Source of the DNA: Bradyrhizobium barranii subsp. apii
Lineage (GTDB): Bacteria > Pseudomonadota > Alphaproteobacteria > Rhizobiales > Xanthobacteraceae
Reading direction: 5' to 3'
Assembly: GCF_011516635.5 (NCBI RefSeq)
Contig: NZ_CP096255.1
Location: 62,001 to 126,000 of the forward strand
DNA: 64,000 bases
Part shown: positions 35,472 to 44,616 of the stretch, piece after piece
How the letters are laid out: each line of letters opens with the position of its first letter
Numbering within the stretch: the stretch's first letter is position 1
The notes under the pieces: model-generated
The model's input: only the letters and a program-made list of their open reading frames with translations
What the model was told of the DNA's origin: nothing
The model's database searches: none
Program-made: the position numbers and the translations under genes

Positions 35472-35500
35472 AACAACCGGCGCAACGTGGCCCACGTGCG
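35472..35500. terminator. hairpin, likely terminator
   Basis: CCGGCGCAACGTG and CACGTGCGCCGG form a 12-13-bp stem with one bulge and a 3-base loop, just after the beta-flower tail. It is followed by CCTCTCAGGTTGGGTTT rather than a clean T run. It could serve convergent genes, including the truncated frame on the other strand. Confidence 0.5.
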
Positions 35501-35520
35501 CCGGCCCTCTCAGGTTGGGT

Positions 35521-35640
35521 TTACACGACCCGAGCCGCGACATAACCGGCACATGTCGCCTGCATCTGTGTGCCGTTGGATAAGCCGTTGGACGAAGTAT
35601 TTGGCGTGCCAACGAAGTGCCACACGTCAGAGCGCGCTCT
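35521..35640 (-). pseudogene. C-terminal tail of an unknown gene, cut by an IS
   Basis: On the minus strand the ~40 codons SDVWHFVGTPNTSSNGLSNG followed by TQMQATCAGYVAARVV end at 35521. Upstream, the frame runs into the left end of the IS5/IS1182-type element at 35648. It looks like the remains of a gene truncated by that insertion. I do not recognise it. Confidence 0.35.
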
Positions 35641-36893
35641 AGCTATGTAGTCGTCCGTGAAGAATGCGGATTGATCTGAGAAATAAGCAGAATTTGTCTT
35701 GATGTAGTATTCGATTTTGCAGGAAAGCGGGGTGTTGGACCTCGCTTTCTTGCGTTTTAGGATTTTGCTTTTGGGCGATTCGTGATTCCCTGACGGCGTC
35801 GTCGACATTGGGGAATGCGATGAGCAAGCCGAGGGATGATCGCCAGAAAGACCTGTTGCTTCCGGCGCTTGATCAGATCATCGACATGGGTCATCCGCTG
35901 GTGCGGTTGGCAGCGCTGATCGACTGGAACATCCTGAATGAGCGCTTCAGTTCAGTGTGCCAAGCAGGGTCGGGCCAGCCGGGCTTGCCGACGCGGCTAG
36001 TCGCCGGCCTGTTCATTTTGAAGCACATGCACAACCTGTCAGATGAGGTGCTGTGCGCTCGCTGGATCGAGAACCCCTATTACCAATACTTCTGCGGCGA
36101 ATTGAGCTTCTGCCACCGTCTGCCGTTCGATCGATCGTCGATGACACGCTGGCGGCAGCGGCTCGGCGAGGAACAGCTCGTCGCCCTGATCCAGGAAAGT
36201 CTTTCAGTGGCGCACAAGACCGGCGCCATCGGTCCCAAGGACCTGGAACGGGTGGTCGTCGATACCACAGTGCAGCCCAAGGCGGTTGCACATCCGACCG
36301 ACGCGCGGCTGCTGCATCGAGCAATCACCAAGCTGGTCGGGCTCGCCAAGCGCAACCGTGTGCCGCTACGCCAGAGCTATCTGCGCCTGGCCAAGCGCGC
36401 CATCATGACCGGCCGCTATACCCACGCCCACCAGTTCAAACGCGCCCGGCGGCAGCTCAAGTTCCTGCGGACACGGCTTGGCCGGATCATCCGCGACATC
36501 CGCCGCAAGATTGATGGCGATACGGTGCTGGAAGCTCGCTTCGGCCCGTTGCTCGGTTTAGCGCAGCAGGTGCGCAGCCAGGATCAGCATCAGCGCGGTC
36601 CGAAGGTCTATGCGTTACATGCTCCGGAGGTTGAGTGCATCGGCAAAGGTAAAGCCCGCGCGCCCTACGAGTTCGGCTGCAAGGTCAGCATCGCCACCCC
36701 TGTGACGTCTCCGAAGGGCGGCCAGTTCGTGCTCCATGCCAAGGCCCTGCATGGCAATCCCTTCGATGGGCACACGCTCGGTCCCGTAATCGCCGACATG
36801 GAGAAGCTCACCGGGGTGGAGACTCGCCGTATCCACGTCGACAAAGGATATCGCGGTCACAACCACCCGCATCGGTTCAGGGTCTGGATCTCG

Positions 36894-38322
36894 GGGGATG
36901 TCCCGATCGCTGTTGAACTACGTCGGGTCGACGTTGCCGGAATGAATATTACGCAGCCCTCGTGACGTGGGCAACGGACTTGATTGTCATGCGATCGTGG
37001 TGAGCTTGAAGGGCCGCACGCAGAACCGACAATTGCTTATGCGCCTTCAATCGTCGGAAGCCCTTGTTGGCCTCGATCATACCGGCCGCGACCCATCGCA
37101 AGGCCATACCGGCATCCCGCCAGCGTTTAACGTTGCGCGTGACGCGGCGAATGGTGCCCATCATGTTCTCGGCGATATTGGTACAGGCGAGCGATCGGCG
37201 AAGCTCCTTCGGCAACTTCAACCGGACGACAGTCAGGATTTCGTCGAGGCCTTCGAGGATACTGGCCGCAACGCCGGGCCATTGCTGGTCGAGTCGACGC
37301 GCGAGATTGCGGATCAATTTTTCAGCCTTGTCGGCGTCATCGAGCTCCCAGGCCTGGCGCAGCACCCGGCGGGTGGCCGCATGATGCTCTTTCGGCAGGC
37401 GTTCCATGATGTTGCGCGCCTTGTGGATCTGGCAGCGCTGGATCGCAGCGGCCGAACCGAAGGTGCGGCGGATCGCCTTCGACAACGCCTTCGCGCCGTC
37501 GGCGATGAACAGTCTTGGCACCGTCGGGTCGAGCCCGCGCGAGACCAGGTTGTCCAGCAGGGCCTGAACCGTTGCTGCATTCTCGGTCGCCCCTTCCACC
37601 AGCGCCAGCGGATGCTTGTTGCCTTCGCCGTCAACCCCGATCGCGGCCACCAGCACGAGATCGTCGTCGAGATGCAGCCCGTCGATTTGGACCACCAGAA
37701 GGTCGAGCGCGGACAGATCGGCAGCCATGAAGTCGGCCAGCCGCGCCGCCGACAGAGCCACGAACCTCCGCGAGGCCGCCGACTTCGAAATCCCCGATCC
37801 GGGCGGTGCCGGCACGTCACCCTCGGGCAGCCGGACGGCGCGGCCGAACCGGCGCGTCGACACATTGATCAGCATCAGGTTCATCGCCCAGCGACCGAGC
37901 CAGTCCTCCTGCGCCGCCGTTTCCCAGCTCGGGATCGTGACCTCGCGGCCGTCCATGCCCCGGACCCGCGGGCGATCGACCTCGATCTTGCCGCCGTGGA
38001 AACCGATCCGCCCCCGCGTTCGGCCCCAACGGTGCGCCCGCCGCGCCGCATCACGACCGTGGCGCGGCCCGCAGGCCGCTGTCACATCCGCCTCCATCAT
38101 CGTGCCGAGCGCCTCGATTCCTGCCGCAAGGCAGAACCGATCGAAGCTCGCTCGCACTTCCGCAAATGATTTCTCCACAGCCCCGGTCGCCGGCCAACCA
38201 GCCGGTGTGATATCTCTCGTCATGGCGTTGCTCTCCTTTGTGGAATCAGCACCCCGAGCCTACCGGCTCAAGGTGGGCAACGCCGACCTCTTCAGAAATT
38301 CAACAGAACCCGGGACATCCCC
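36894..38322 (-). mobile_element. IS256 family element
   Basis: The 1429-bp element has ends GGGGATGTCCCG and CGGGACATCCCC. It is flanked by the 8-bp duplication GGATCTCG at 36886-36893 and 38323-38330. It holds a single transposase gene on the minus strand. Confidence 0.95.
36949..38223 (-). CDS. IS256 family (Mutator-type) transposase
   Basis: This 424-residue transposase has the IS256 core. The first Asp lies in LLVVQIDGLHLDDDLVLVAA, the second in RLFIADGAKALSKAIRRTFG and the Glu in CTNIAENMMGTIRRVTRNVK. The block IQRCQIHKARNIMERLPKEH is the family signature. An N-terminal zinc-free helix region precedes it. The frame is complete and GGAGAGCAACGCC precedes the ATG. Confidence 0.94.
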   Translation of the reverse strand: MTRDITPAGWPATGAVEKSFAEVRASFDRFCLAAGIEALGTMMEADVTAACGPRHGRDAARRAHRWGRTRGRIGFHGGKIEVDRPRVRGMDGREVTIPSWETAAQEDWLGRWAMNLMLINVSTRRFGRAVRLPEGDVPAPPGSGISKSAASRRFVALSAARLADFMAADLSALDLLVVQIDGLHLDDDLVLVAAIGVDGEGNKHPLALVEGATENAATVQALLDNLVSRGLDPTVPRLFIADGAKALSKAIRRTFGSAAAIQRCQIHKARNIMERLPKEHHAATRRVLRQAWELDDADKAEKLIRNLARRLDQQWPGVAASILEGLDEILTVVRLKLPKELRRSLACTNIAENMMGTIRRVTRNVKRWRDAGMALRWVAAGMIEANKGFRRLKAHKQLSVLRAALQAHHDRMTIKSVAHVTRAA

Positions 38323-38638
38323 GGATCTCGGGTCAGGTCCGCCGCGTCACAGCTTCCATCCGTCGCGAGATGAAGCGTCGTGCGGCTGTCGAGCCTGTCA
38401 TCGGCCACGTCAAGGCCGAGCACCGCATGGACAGAAATTATCTCAAGGGACGCCTCGGCGACCGCATCAACACTGTTCTCGCCGCCGCCGGCTATAACTT
38501 CGGTCTGCTGCTGCGATGGCTCGCAGAGCTCTTGCGTGTCATCATCCGAGCCTTCTTCGAGACCGTCCCGGCTCGAAACACCGCTTGAGCCGGGCGCCGC
38601 CGCCAGTTCTTCACGAACGACTATGTAACTGAAAGAAT

Positions 38639-38715
<77 letters not shown>

Positions 38716-38857
38716 GCGGAACCCGCTGGTACGGGTTCGATCCCGTCATAGCAGAGCAAAATGCGGTTCGCCAGCCGTCAGGCGGGCCAGACCATCGTCA
38801 ACCTGAACAGGGCGGCTATACAATCGCTTCCAGGCCCCTCTCGGCGGAGCAGATCAC

Positions 38858-39211
38858 ATGATCGAAAGCATCAGCGCCATCACGCTCGGCACGCATGACA
38901 TGGGGCGCTCCGTGCACTTCTACCGGTCGCTGGGGTTCGAGCTCCTGTATGGCGGCGAAGCCGCTGCATTCACCAGCTTTCGCGCCGGCACCGGCTATCT
39001 CAACCTGACGGCGCAGCCGGACGACAAGCGCTGGTCCTGGTGGGGCCGCATCATCTTCTAAGTCGCAGATGTCGACGGGACCTACGAGCGCGCACGCGCC
39101 GCCGGATGGCAGCCGTCGACCACGCCGCGCAATGCGGAATGGGGTGAGCGCTACTTCCATCTCACCGACCCCGACGGCCATGAGCTCAGTTTCGCGCGAC
39201 CATTGTCCTGA
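38858..39211 (+). pseudogene. VOC (glyoxalase-like) gene with an in-frame TAA
   Basis: Codons 1-67 (MIESISAITLGTHDMGRSVH, FYRSLGFELLYGG, WSWWGRIIF) are the first half of a VOC metalloenzyme. A TAA at 39059-39061 stands where such proteins usually have Tyr, and the same frame goes on VADVDGTYERARAAGWQPST, RYFHLTDPDGHELSFARPLS to TGA at 39211. His in ITLGTHDM and Glu in DGHELSF are typical metal positions. A single base change would restore 117 residues. GGCGGAGCAGATCAC before the ATG is a good site. Confidence 0.8.
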
Positions 39212-39335
39212 CTGCATAAGTCACATCCGCTGACGTTCCCAACGCGCAAGTAGCGCTGTCTCAGCCGCCGTGGCAAGCTCGGCGCGGTTTCCTCAAACGA
39301 GCATTGTATCTGGGTTCTAACCAGGGAGGACGACC

Positions 39336-39629
39336 ATGGTAACCTATGTCGTGTTGGGAAACTTCACTGATCAGGGAGCCCGCAACGTCAAGGATTCGCC
39401 GAAGCGCGCCGACGCCTTCAAGGAGATGGCCAAAACGTTCGGCGTGACCGTGAAAGAGATCGTCTGGACGCAGGGACGATATGACGTTGTAACCATTCTC
39501 GAGGCTCCAGATGAGGCTGCCGCGATGTCGCTCAGCCTTAGTCTCAGCGCGCTCGGCAATGTCCGCACCGAAACGCTGCGCGCGTTTTCGGCGGCAGATA
39601 TGACAAAGATCGTCGGCAAGATGCTCTGA
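39336..39629 (+). CDS. GYD domain protein
   Basis: This 97-residue protein matches the GYD domain: MVTYVVLGNFTDQGARNVKD, FGVTVKEIVWTQGRYDVVTI and LSLSALGNVRTETLRAFSAA. The family name comes from a G-Y/R-Y-D motif, here GRYD. Members are small ferredoxin-like-fold proteins of unclear role. GGGAGGACGACC precedes the ATG. It stands alone and is convergent with the TctC-type gene. Confidence 0.85.
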   Translation: MVTYVVLGNFTDQGARNVKDSPKRADAFKEMAKTFGVTVKEIVWTQGRYDVVTILEAPDEAAAMSLSLSLSALGNVRTETLRAFSAADMTKIVGKML

Positions 39630-39686
39630 CGCTCAAGCCCGAGCGAACGCACTGGACCTGGGATGGCAATCCCGGGAACAGGTCTC

Positions 39687-40643
39687 TCATGCCTTGATAT
39701 TGTTCTCGCGCACCACCTTGCCCCAATAGGCGACCTGCTTGTCGAAGAAGCTCTTGAAAGCGGCGCCGTCCTGGAGCAGCAGCGTCATTTGCTGGGTCTC
39801 CTTGAGCTGGGCGGCGGTCGCGGGCTCGCTCAGGATCTCCCTGGACGCCGTCGCCATGGCCGCGACGACATCCGGAGGCGTGCCCGTGGGCGCGAAGATG
39901 CCCCACCAGGCGAGCGTCTCGAAGTCCGGAAAGCCCGCCTCGATCGCAGTCGGCGTATCCGGCAGCGCCGGCAGGCGCTCGCGGCCGAGTTGCAGGATCG
40001 GCCGCAGCATGTTGGTGCCGAGCTGGGCCGAGACCAGCGCCGCCGATCCCGCGATCAGATCGACATGGCCGCCGAGCACGTCGTTCATCGCCGGGCCGCC
40101 GCCGCGATAGGGCACGTGCATGATCTCGACGCCGGCCTTGGTGCCGAGCACGGTCATGGCGAGATGGCCGAGCGTGCCGATGCCGACAGAGGCATATTTC
40201 ACCGCGCCGGGTGTCGCCTTGCAGGCGGCGACCACGTCGGCAAAGCTCTTGTAGGGACGACCGGCGCCGGCGGCGATCACGTAGGGCGCGGTGCCCACCA
40301 GCAGCACCGGCATCAGCTCGCGCTCGACATCGACCGGCGGCTTGTCGAGGATGGACGGGATCACCGCGTGGGAATCGAAGGTGACCAGGAACGTCGAGCC
40401 GTCCGGCGGGCTCTTGGCGACTTGCGCCGCGCCGAGCGCGCCCGCCGCGCCCGACTTGTTCTCGACCACGACGACGCGGTTGAGCTTTGTCTGCAGATTG
40501 GCCTGCAACAGCCGCGCCATCGCATCGGTCGATCCGCCCGGCGGAAACGGCACGACCAGAGTAATCTTGCCGGCCTGCGCCACCGCTGGCGCGATTGCGA
40601 GAATAGCGGGCGCTGCCAGCAGCGTGCGTCGTGTGATCGTCAT
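39687..40643 (-). CDS. Bug/TctC-family periplasmic solute-binding protein
   Basis: This 318-residue protein begins with a twin-arginine-like signal (TRRTLLAAPAILAIAPAVAQA). It then has the family pattern ITLVVPFPPGGSTDAMARLL, VVVENKSGAAGALGA and MHVPYRGGGPAMNDVLGGHV. Such proteins bind carboxylates for tripartite tricarboxylate transporters; the TctAB membrane genes are not in the window. It is the last gene of a minus-strand run (43269 to 39687) with gaps of 23-47 bp. That run suggests uptake of a carboxylic or aromatic acid that the ligase upstream then activates. Confidence 0.9.
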   Translation of the reverse strand: MTITRRTLLAAPAILAIAPAVAQAGKITLVVPFPPGGSTDAMARLLQANLQTKLNRVVVVENKSGAAGALGAAQVAKSPPDGSTFLVTFDSHAVIPSILDKPPVDVERELMPVLLVGTAPYVIAAGAGRPYKSFADVVAACKATPGAVKYASVGIGTLGHLAMTVLGTKAGVEIMHVPYRGGGPAMNDVLGGHVDLIAGSAALVSAQLGTNMLRPILQLGRERLPALPDTPTAIEAGFPDFETLAWWGIFAPTGTPPDVVAAMATASREILSEPATAAQLKETQQMTLLLQDGAAFKSFFDKQVAYWGKVVRENNIKA

Positions 40644-40690
40644 AGTCCCCTCCCCTTTGGTGTTGCGCCTGGCTTTTTGCTCTTTGGCGC

Positions 40691-41062
40691 TTAGGTCGTG
40701 CCGAAGCCCGACCCCGCTTTTTTGTATTCTGGCCGTGGTGGACTGAAAATGTCCAGCACGCGGGCCCCATCGGGGCCGGCGCGCATGGTGTGCGGCACAT
40801 TGCCGGGCGTGCGCCAGAAATCGCCCTTCTTTACGGGTATTTCCTCATCGCCCTGGACGCGGATGGCGGAGCCGTCGAGCAGCACGCCCCATTGCTCCTC
40901 GGGATGATGATGCAGCGTGCCTTGCGCATGCGGGGCCAGCGTCACCACCGACAGCATCGCCTGCTCGCCGGAGAAGATGCGCGTGGTCACACCCGCCGCG
41001 AGCTCGCGAAACAGCCCGTCGCTGGGATCGTCAATGTTGTGAAATTCGTCCTTCTGGCTCAC
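40691..41062 (-). CDS. cupin domain protein
   Basis: This 123-residue single-cupin protein has the first motif GTLHHHPEEQWGVLLDGSAI (metal His residues and Glu) and the second motif TPGNVPHTMRAGPDGARVL with the His. The fold suggests a metal-dependent small enzyme or sensor. It lies 27 bp after the RraA-like gene and 47 bp before the TctC-type gene, probably in one transcript. The substrate cannot be read from sequence. Confidence 0.88.
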   Translation of the reverse strand: MSQKDEFHNIDDPSDGLFRELAAGVTTRIFSGEQAMLSVVTLAPHAQGTLHHHPEEQWGVLLDGSAIRVQGDEEIPVKKGDFWRTPGNVPHTMRAGPDGARVLDIFSPPRPEYKKAGSGFGTT

Positions 41063-41089
41063 GCCGCCCTCCCCTTCATTCTGATCCGA

Positions 41090-41728
41090 TCAGGATTTGC
41101 CATAGGAGCCCTGGTAGCGGCCCTCGCGGATCGCCTTCATGGTCTCCTCCTCGCGCGCGACCTGGGCGCGGACGGCTTCCAGCAGCGCCGCGGCGCCGGC
41201 GGCGGGGAACGACACCACGCCGTCCTCATCGCCGACCACGATGTCGCCGGGCGAGATCACGCTGCCGCCGATCGTAACAGGCACGTTGATCTCGCCGGGG
41301 CCGTTCTTGTAGGGGCCGCGATGGATCACCGCGCGGGCATAGCAGGGAAAGTCGTCAGCGGCGAAGGCCGCGACGTCGCGGATCGCGCCATCGATGACAT
41401 AGCCTTCGGCTTTGCGCCACTGCGCGATGTTCTTCATGATCTCGCCGACCAGCGCGCGGGTCTCGTCGCCACCGCCGTCGACCACGATGACATCGCCGGG
41501 ACCGACCAGTTCAAGTGCGCGGTGGATGGCGAGATTGTCGCCGGGACGCGTGCGCACCGTGAAGGCCGTCCCCACCAGCTTGCCGCCGCGATGATAGGGC
41601 TTCAGCCCGACCGCGCCCGGCAACCGGGCGAGATTGTCTGAAATGACCGAGGTCGGCGCGCCGCGAAAACCCTCGATGATCTCGGCCGGCGGCTTCGGCA
41701 CGCTGTTCGCTGCGATGGTGATCGTCAT
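41090..41728 (-). CDS. RraA-like protein (4-hydroxy-4-methyl-2-oxoglutarate aldolase type)
   Basis: This 212-residue protein has the RraA/HMG aldolase pattern: VISDNLARLPGAVGL, a glycine-rich VIVVDGGGDETRALVGEIMK, YVIDGAIRDV with the catalytic DG..RD, and GDIVVGDEDGVVSFP with the metal-binding Asp. These enzymes split 4-hydroxy-4-methyl-2-oxoglutarate or decarboxylate oxaloacetate. The catabolic neighbours (ligase, cupin, solute binder) favour an aldolase role over RNase E inhibition. The start at 41728 is followed closely by the ligase gene's end. Confidence 0.85.
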   Translation of the reverse strand: MTITIAANSVPKPPAEIIEGFRGAPTSVISDNLARLPGAVGLKPYHRGGKLVGTAFTVRTRPGDNLAIHRALELVGPGDVIVVDGGGDETRALVGEIMKNIAQWRKAEGYVIDGAIRDVAAFAADDFPCYARAVIHRGPYKNGPGEINVPVTIGGSVISPGDIVVGDEDGVVSFPAAGAAALLEAVRAQVAREEETMKAIREGRYQGSYGKS

Positions 41729-41751
41729 GTCTCAATCCTTCTGTATTCTTC

Positions 41752-43269
41752 TTATTCGGCGTGCGCCCGCGCCTTGGCCGGCCGAATCCGGAAGGTGCGC
41801 CCTTCCTTCATCCACGCCGCGCGCTCGTCGCGCAACAGGGTGCGGCGAACTTTTCCGGAATCATCGCGCGGCGGCGCGCTGACGATCTCGAAGCTCTCGG
41901 GGTGCTTGTAGCGGCTGAGCCGGTCATTCAAGAAGTCCGCCATGCCGTCGGCGATGGCCTGGCCGTCCGCGTCCGTCTCCGGCTCGATGATGGCGTGCAC
42001 GCGCTGGCCCAATTCGGGATCGGGCAATCCCACGACGACGCAGGAGCGCACGCCAGGGCTCTCAGAGACCGCAGCCTCGACCTCGGCTGGATAGATGTTG
42101 GCGCCGCCGCGCAGCACCATGTCGGCGAGACGGTCGCCGAGATAGAGATAGCCTTCGGCGTCCAGCCGGCCGATGTCGCCGAGCGACTCCCAGCCATCCG
42201 CGCGGCGCTTCGGCTCGGCGCCGAGATAGTGATAGGTGGCGTCCTTGCCGTCATTGTTGAGGAAATAGATCTCGCCGGTCTCGCCAGGCGCGACGTCGTT
42301 GCCATCCTCGCCGACGATGCGCAAGCGCGCCATCTCGCCGATCTTGCCGACCGAACCCTTGTGCGTCAGCCATTCCGTGCCTGATATGATGCAGGAGCCC
42401 TGCCGCTCCGTGCCGCCATAGAGCTCCCAGACCCGCTCAGGCCCGAGCCAGGCGATCCAGTTCTCCTTCAGCCAGGGCGGCATCGGAGCTGCCATGTGGA
42501 ACACCGTCTGGAGGCTCGAGACGTCGTAAGAGTTGCGCACGCTCTCCGGCAACGCCCAGATCCGGTGCATCATGGTCGGCACGAAATTGACCCATTGCAC
42601 GCGCTCGCGCGCGATCTGGCGCAGCGTCTCCTCGGCGTCGAACTTGACGAGGCCGGTGAGCTGGCCGCCGGTGAACAGCGCGTAATGCGACACGATGAAC
42701 GGCGCGTTGTGGTAGAGCGGGCCGGGATTGAGCAGCGAGACCCCGAAGGGAATGTTGAGCGGCGGCGCGGCGACCGTGTCGGTCACGGCCGGCTGATGAT
42801 CGAGGATCACCTTTGGCCGGCCGGTCGAGCCGCCGCTGGTCATGGCTTTCCAGTAGCGGGCCACCGGCGGATCGAGCGGTTCGTCCGAAAAACCTTCCGG
42901 CACGAAGTCCGCCGGCAGGCGGTTCGGCGCGTTCCAGTCGGCCTCGCCGCCGACCACCAGCGCGGGCTTCAGGATGTCGAGCACCGCAGCGGCTTCGCCG
43001 CGCGGCAGCCGCCACGACAGTGACGTCGGCGTCGCTCCGCACTTCCAGACCGCAAACGAGGTCTCGAAGAACGCGTTGCCGTTTGGCAAACCGATTGCGA
43101 CAAAGTCGCCGGGCTTGACGCCCTTGGCCATGAACGCCCGCGCGCGCCGATTGGCGCCGCGTTCGAGCTCGTCCCATGTCAGCGTATCCTGCCCGTGGCG
43201 GACGGCGATCGTGCCTTGCGGTTTGCGTTGAGCGTACCAGCGAGGCACGTCGGACAGGGGCAGCAGCAT
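41752..43269 (-). CDS. AMP-dependent acyl-CoA synthetase
   Basis: This 505-residue ligase activates a carboxylic acid to its CoA thioester via an adenylate. The P-loop-like AMP motif is KAMTSGGSTGRPKVILDHQ, ELYGGTERQG is motif A5, and YLYLGDRLADMVLRGGANIYPAEVEAA holds the hinge and A8 region. A C-terminal Lys region, PRDDSGKVRRTLL, is also present. It resembles bile-acid/aryl-CoA ligase types, but the substrate is uncertain. It is the first gene of the four-gene minus-strand run. Confidence 0.9.
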   Translation of the reverse strand: MLLPLSDVPRWYAQRKPQGTIAVRHGQDTLTWDELERGANRRARAFMAKGVKPGDFVAIGLPNGNAFFETSFAVWKCGATPTSLSWRLPRGEAAAVLDILKPALVVGGEADWNAPNRLPADFVPEGFSDEPLDPPVARYWKAMTSGGSTGRPKVILDHQPAVTDTVAAPPLNIPFGVSLLNPGPLYHNAPFIVSHYALFTGGQLTGLVKFDAEETLRQIARERVQWVNFVPTMMHRIWALPESVRNSYDVSSLQTVFHMAAPMPPWLKENWIAWLGPERVWELYGGTERQGSCIISGTEWLTHKGSVGKIGEMARLRIVGEDGNDVAPGETGEIYFLNNDGKDATYHYLGAEPKRRADGWESLGDIGRLDAEGYLYLGDRLADMVLRGGANIYPAEVEAAVSESPGVRSCVVVGLPDPELGQRVHAIIEPETDADGQAIADGMADFLNDRLSRYKHPESFEIVSAPPRDDSGKVRRTLLRDERAAWMKEGRTFRIRPAKARAHAE

Positions 43270-43379
43270 CAGGTGTTTCCACTTCGTCTTCTTGGCGTCG
43301 TCTCAGGATGAGGCGTCGCGAGACGAAGTGTAACAGCCGGAGCCAACGCTTCAAGGGACCTGCCTTCAAGACGTCCGCA

Positions 43380-44408
43380 TCAGCGTTCGGCCCCGCAGCC
43401 CGGAATATCGAACAGCGCCGCGAGGCCGCATTTCGAGGTCAGCATCTTGTCGCCGTCATGGCCGACGCCTACGACGTCCCAGACCCGGTGATTGGGCGTA
43501 CCGCGGTCGCGCTTGGCCATCGCATCCGCATAGGCGTGGCCGCGGGCGTAGCGCGTGGGACCTTGCGCCTCGGCCATGCAGCTCTTGTCCAGCGCGGGAT
43601 GCTTCGGATTGGTATCGAGCGTGCCGAGCAGATAGATCACCTCGCGCTCGACATAGCGCTGCTCCAGCGCTACCGGCGTTGCGTTCGCAAGATAGGGCGG
43701 ACGCCCGTCCATGCCGTATTTCCAATTGTTGTAGCCCGGGCAGGATGCGGCGATCGCCGGCACGGGCCGCGTGTTGCTGAAATAAGCGTAGGAGGAGGGA
43801 TTGGCGACGACGTAGCGGACATCGATATGCCGGCGCGACAGCGCCGCCTCGCCTTTGCCGGCGATGGCATAGCGTTGCGCGACCTGGCCACCGCCGGAAT
43901 GGCCGGCGACGACGACCTGCTTCAGATTCGGGAAGATGCGCCGGTCCGAGAGTTTTACGAGGATCACATCGAGCGCATCGAAGGATGAGACCGGATTCGG
44001 TGCCAGCGCGGCGTCGCCGCCCTCCCATCCCTCCAGCGACCAGCGCAGCGTATCCGCGGGCAGCTTGTGCGCGTCGATATCGATCTCCGCCAGAAACTGC
44101 GGGACGATCATCAGCGCGCTCTTGCCGTCGTCGCCCGCCGCAACCTGCGCAGTATGGGCCGACATGTAATATTCGTCGGCATTGCGCAGGCGTCCGTGCA
44201 GCACGATGATGGCGCGCGAGATCGCCGGCAGCGGCAGCGACCAGTCGCTGGAGAGATAGAGCGGCAGCATTCCCTGGCCGCCGACCGAGAGCCGCGCGTC
44301 GGCAATCGCCCTCACCGGCTTGCGGTTGGGCGCCTCCTCGTCCGCTGCGAACGCATAGCTGGAAATGAACGCCAATGTGATTGCGGCGAGACGGGCCAAC
44401 GCTCTCAT
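43380..44408 (-). CDS. exported alpha/beta hydrolase
   Basis: This 342-residue protein has a signal peptide (MRALARLAAITLAFISSYAFA). An alpha/beta fold follows with AIIVLHGRLRNADEYYMSAH and the nucleophile elbow GHSGGGQVAQRYA (Ser), and a late His in GVGHDGDKML. It is probably a secreted esterase or lipase-like enzyme. It reads away from the exported-protein gene at 44617 across ~200 bp. The substrate is unknown. Confidence 0.82.
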   Translation of the reverse strand: MRALARLAAITLAFISSYAFAADEEAPNRKPVRAIADARLSVGGQGMLPLYLSSDWSLPLPAISRAIIVLHGRLRNADEYYMSAHTAQVAAGDDGKSALMIVPQFLAEIDIDAHKLPADTLRWSLEGWEGGDAALAPNPVSSFDALDVILVKLSDRRIFPNLKQVVVAGHSGGGQVAQRYAIAGKGEAALSRRHIDVRYVVANPSSYAYFSNTRPVPAIAASCPGYNNWKYGMDGRPPYLANATPVALEQRYVEREVIYLLGTLDTNPKHPALDKSCMAEAQGPTRYARGHAYADAMAKRDRGTPNHRVWDVVGVGHDGDKMLTSKCGLAALFDIPGCGAER

Positions 44409-44616
44409 GACGGATATTCCCCTTCGAATTCAAACCAATAAAGTCTAAGCCGATCATGTGCCGCGCGGCTGTGACTCCCGCGCCACGTCAAGCAAAAAAT
44501 GTCAGCATTGCAGTCATGAAATTCCCGAGTTCCACGGGTGACAAGCCGGCGATAAAGGGGCAAAAATCGGACCCGACTCAGTTCGGGTTGAGTTTTGCAA
44601 GGAATGCTCTCGTAGA

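Larger units (their letters stand above)
35820..38588 (+). pseudogene. IS5/IS1182-type transposase split by IS256
   Basis: The left part (35820-36893) carries the DUF772-like region (LPTRLVAGLFILKHMHNLSDE), the Asp of ERVVVDTTVQPKAV and HVDKGYRGHNHP, ending FRVWIS. The right part (38331-38588) continues GQVRRVTASIRREMKRRAAV, EPVIGHVKAEHRMDRNYL and the C-terminus. Removing the IS256 and one 8-bp duplication joins them in frame as VWIS-GQVRR. It is dead as it stands. Confidence 0.9.
35648..38623 (+). mobile_element. IS5/IS1182-type element carrying an IS256 insertion
   Basis: The ends TAGTCGTCCGTGAAGAA (35648) and TTCTTCACGAACGACTA (ending 38623) are inverted repeats. Its transposase is split by an IS256 element at 36894-38322. 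The right end lies only 15 bp from the 3' end of the tRNA-Arg gene. Confidence 0.85.

Noticed and set aside
39659..39680. TGGCAATCCCGGGAA as a possible att copy of the tRNA-Arg 3' end (TGGCGATCCCGGGAA)
   Set aside because: The match is short (14 of 15), lies on the core side of the tRNA, and no integrase or boundary accompanies it.
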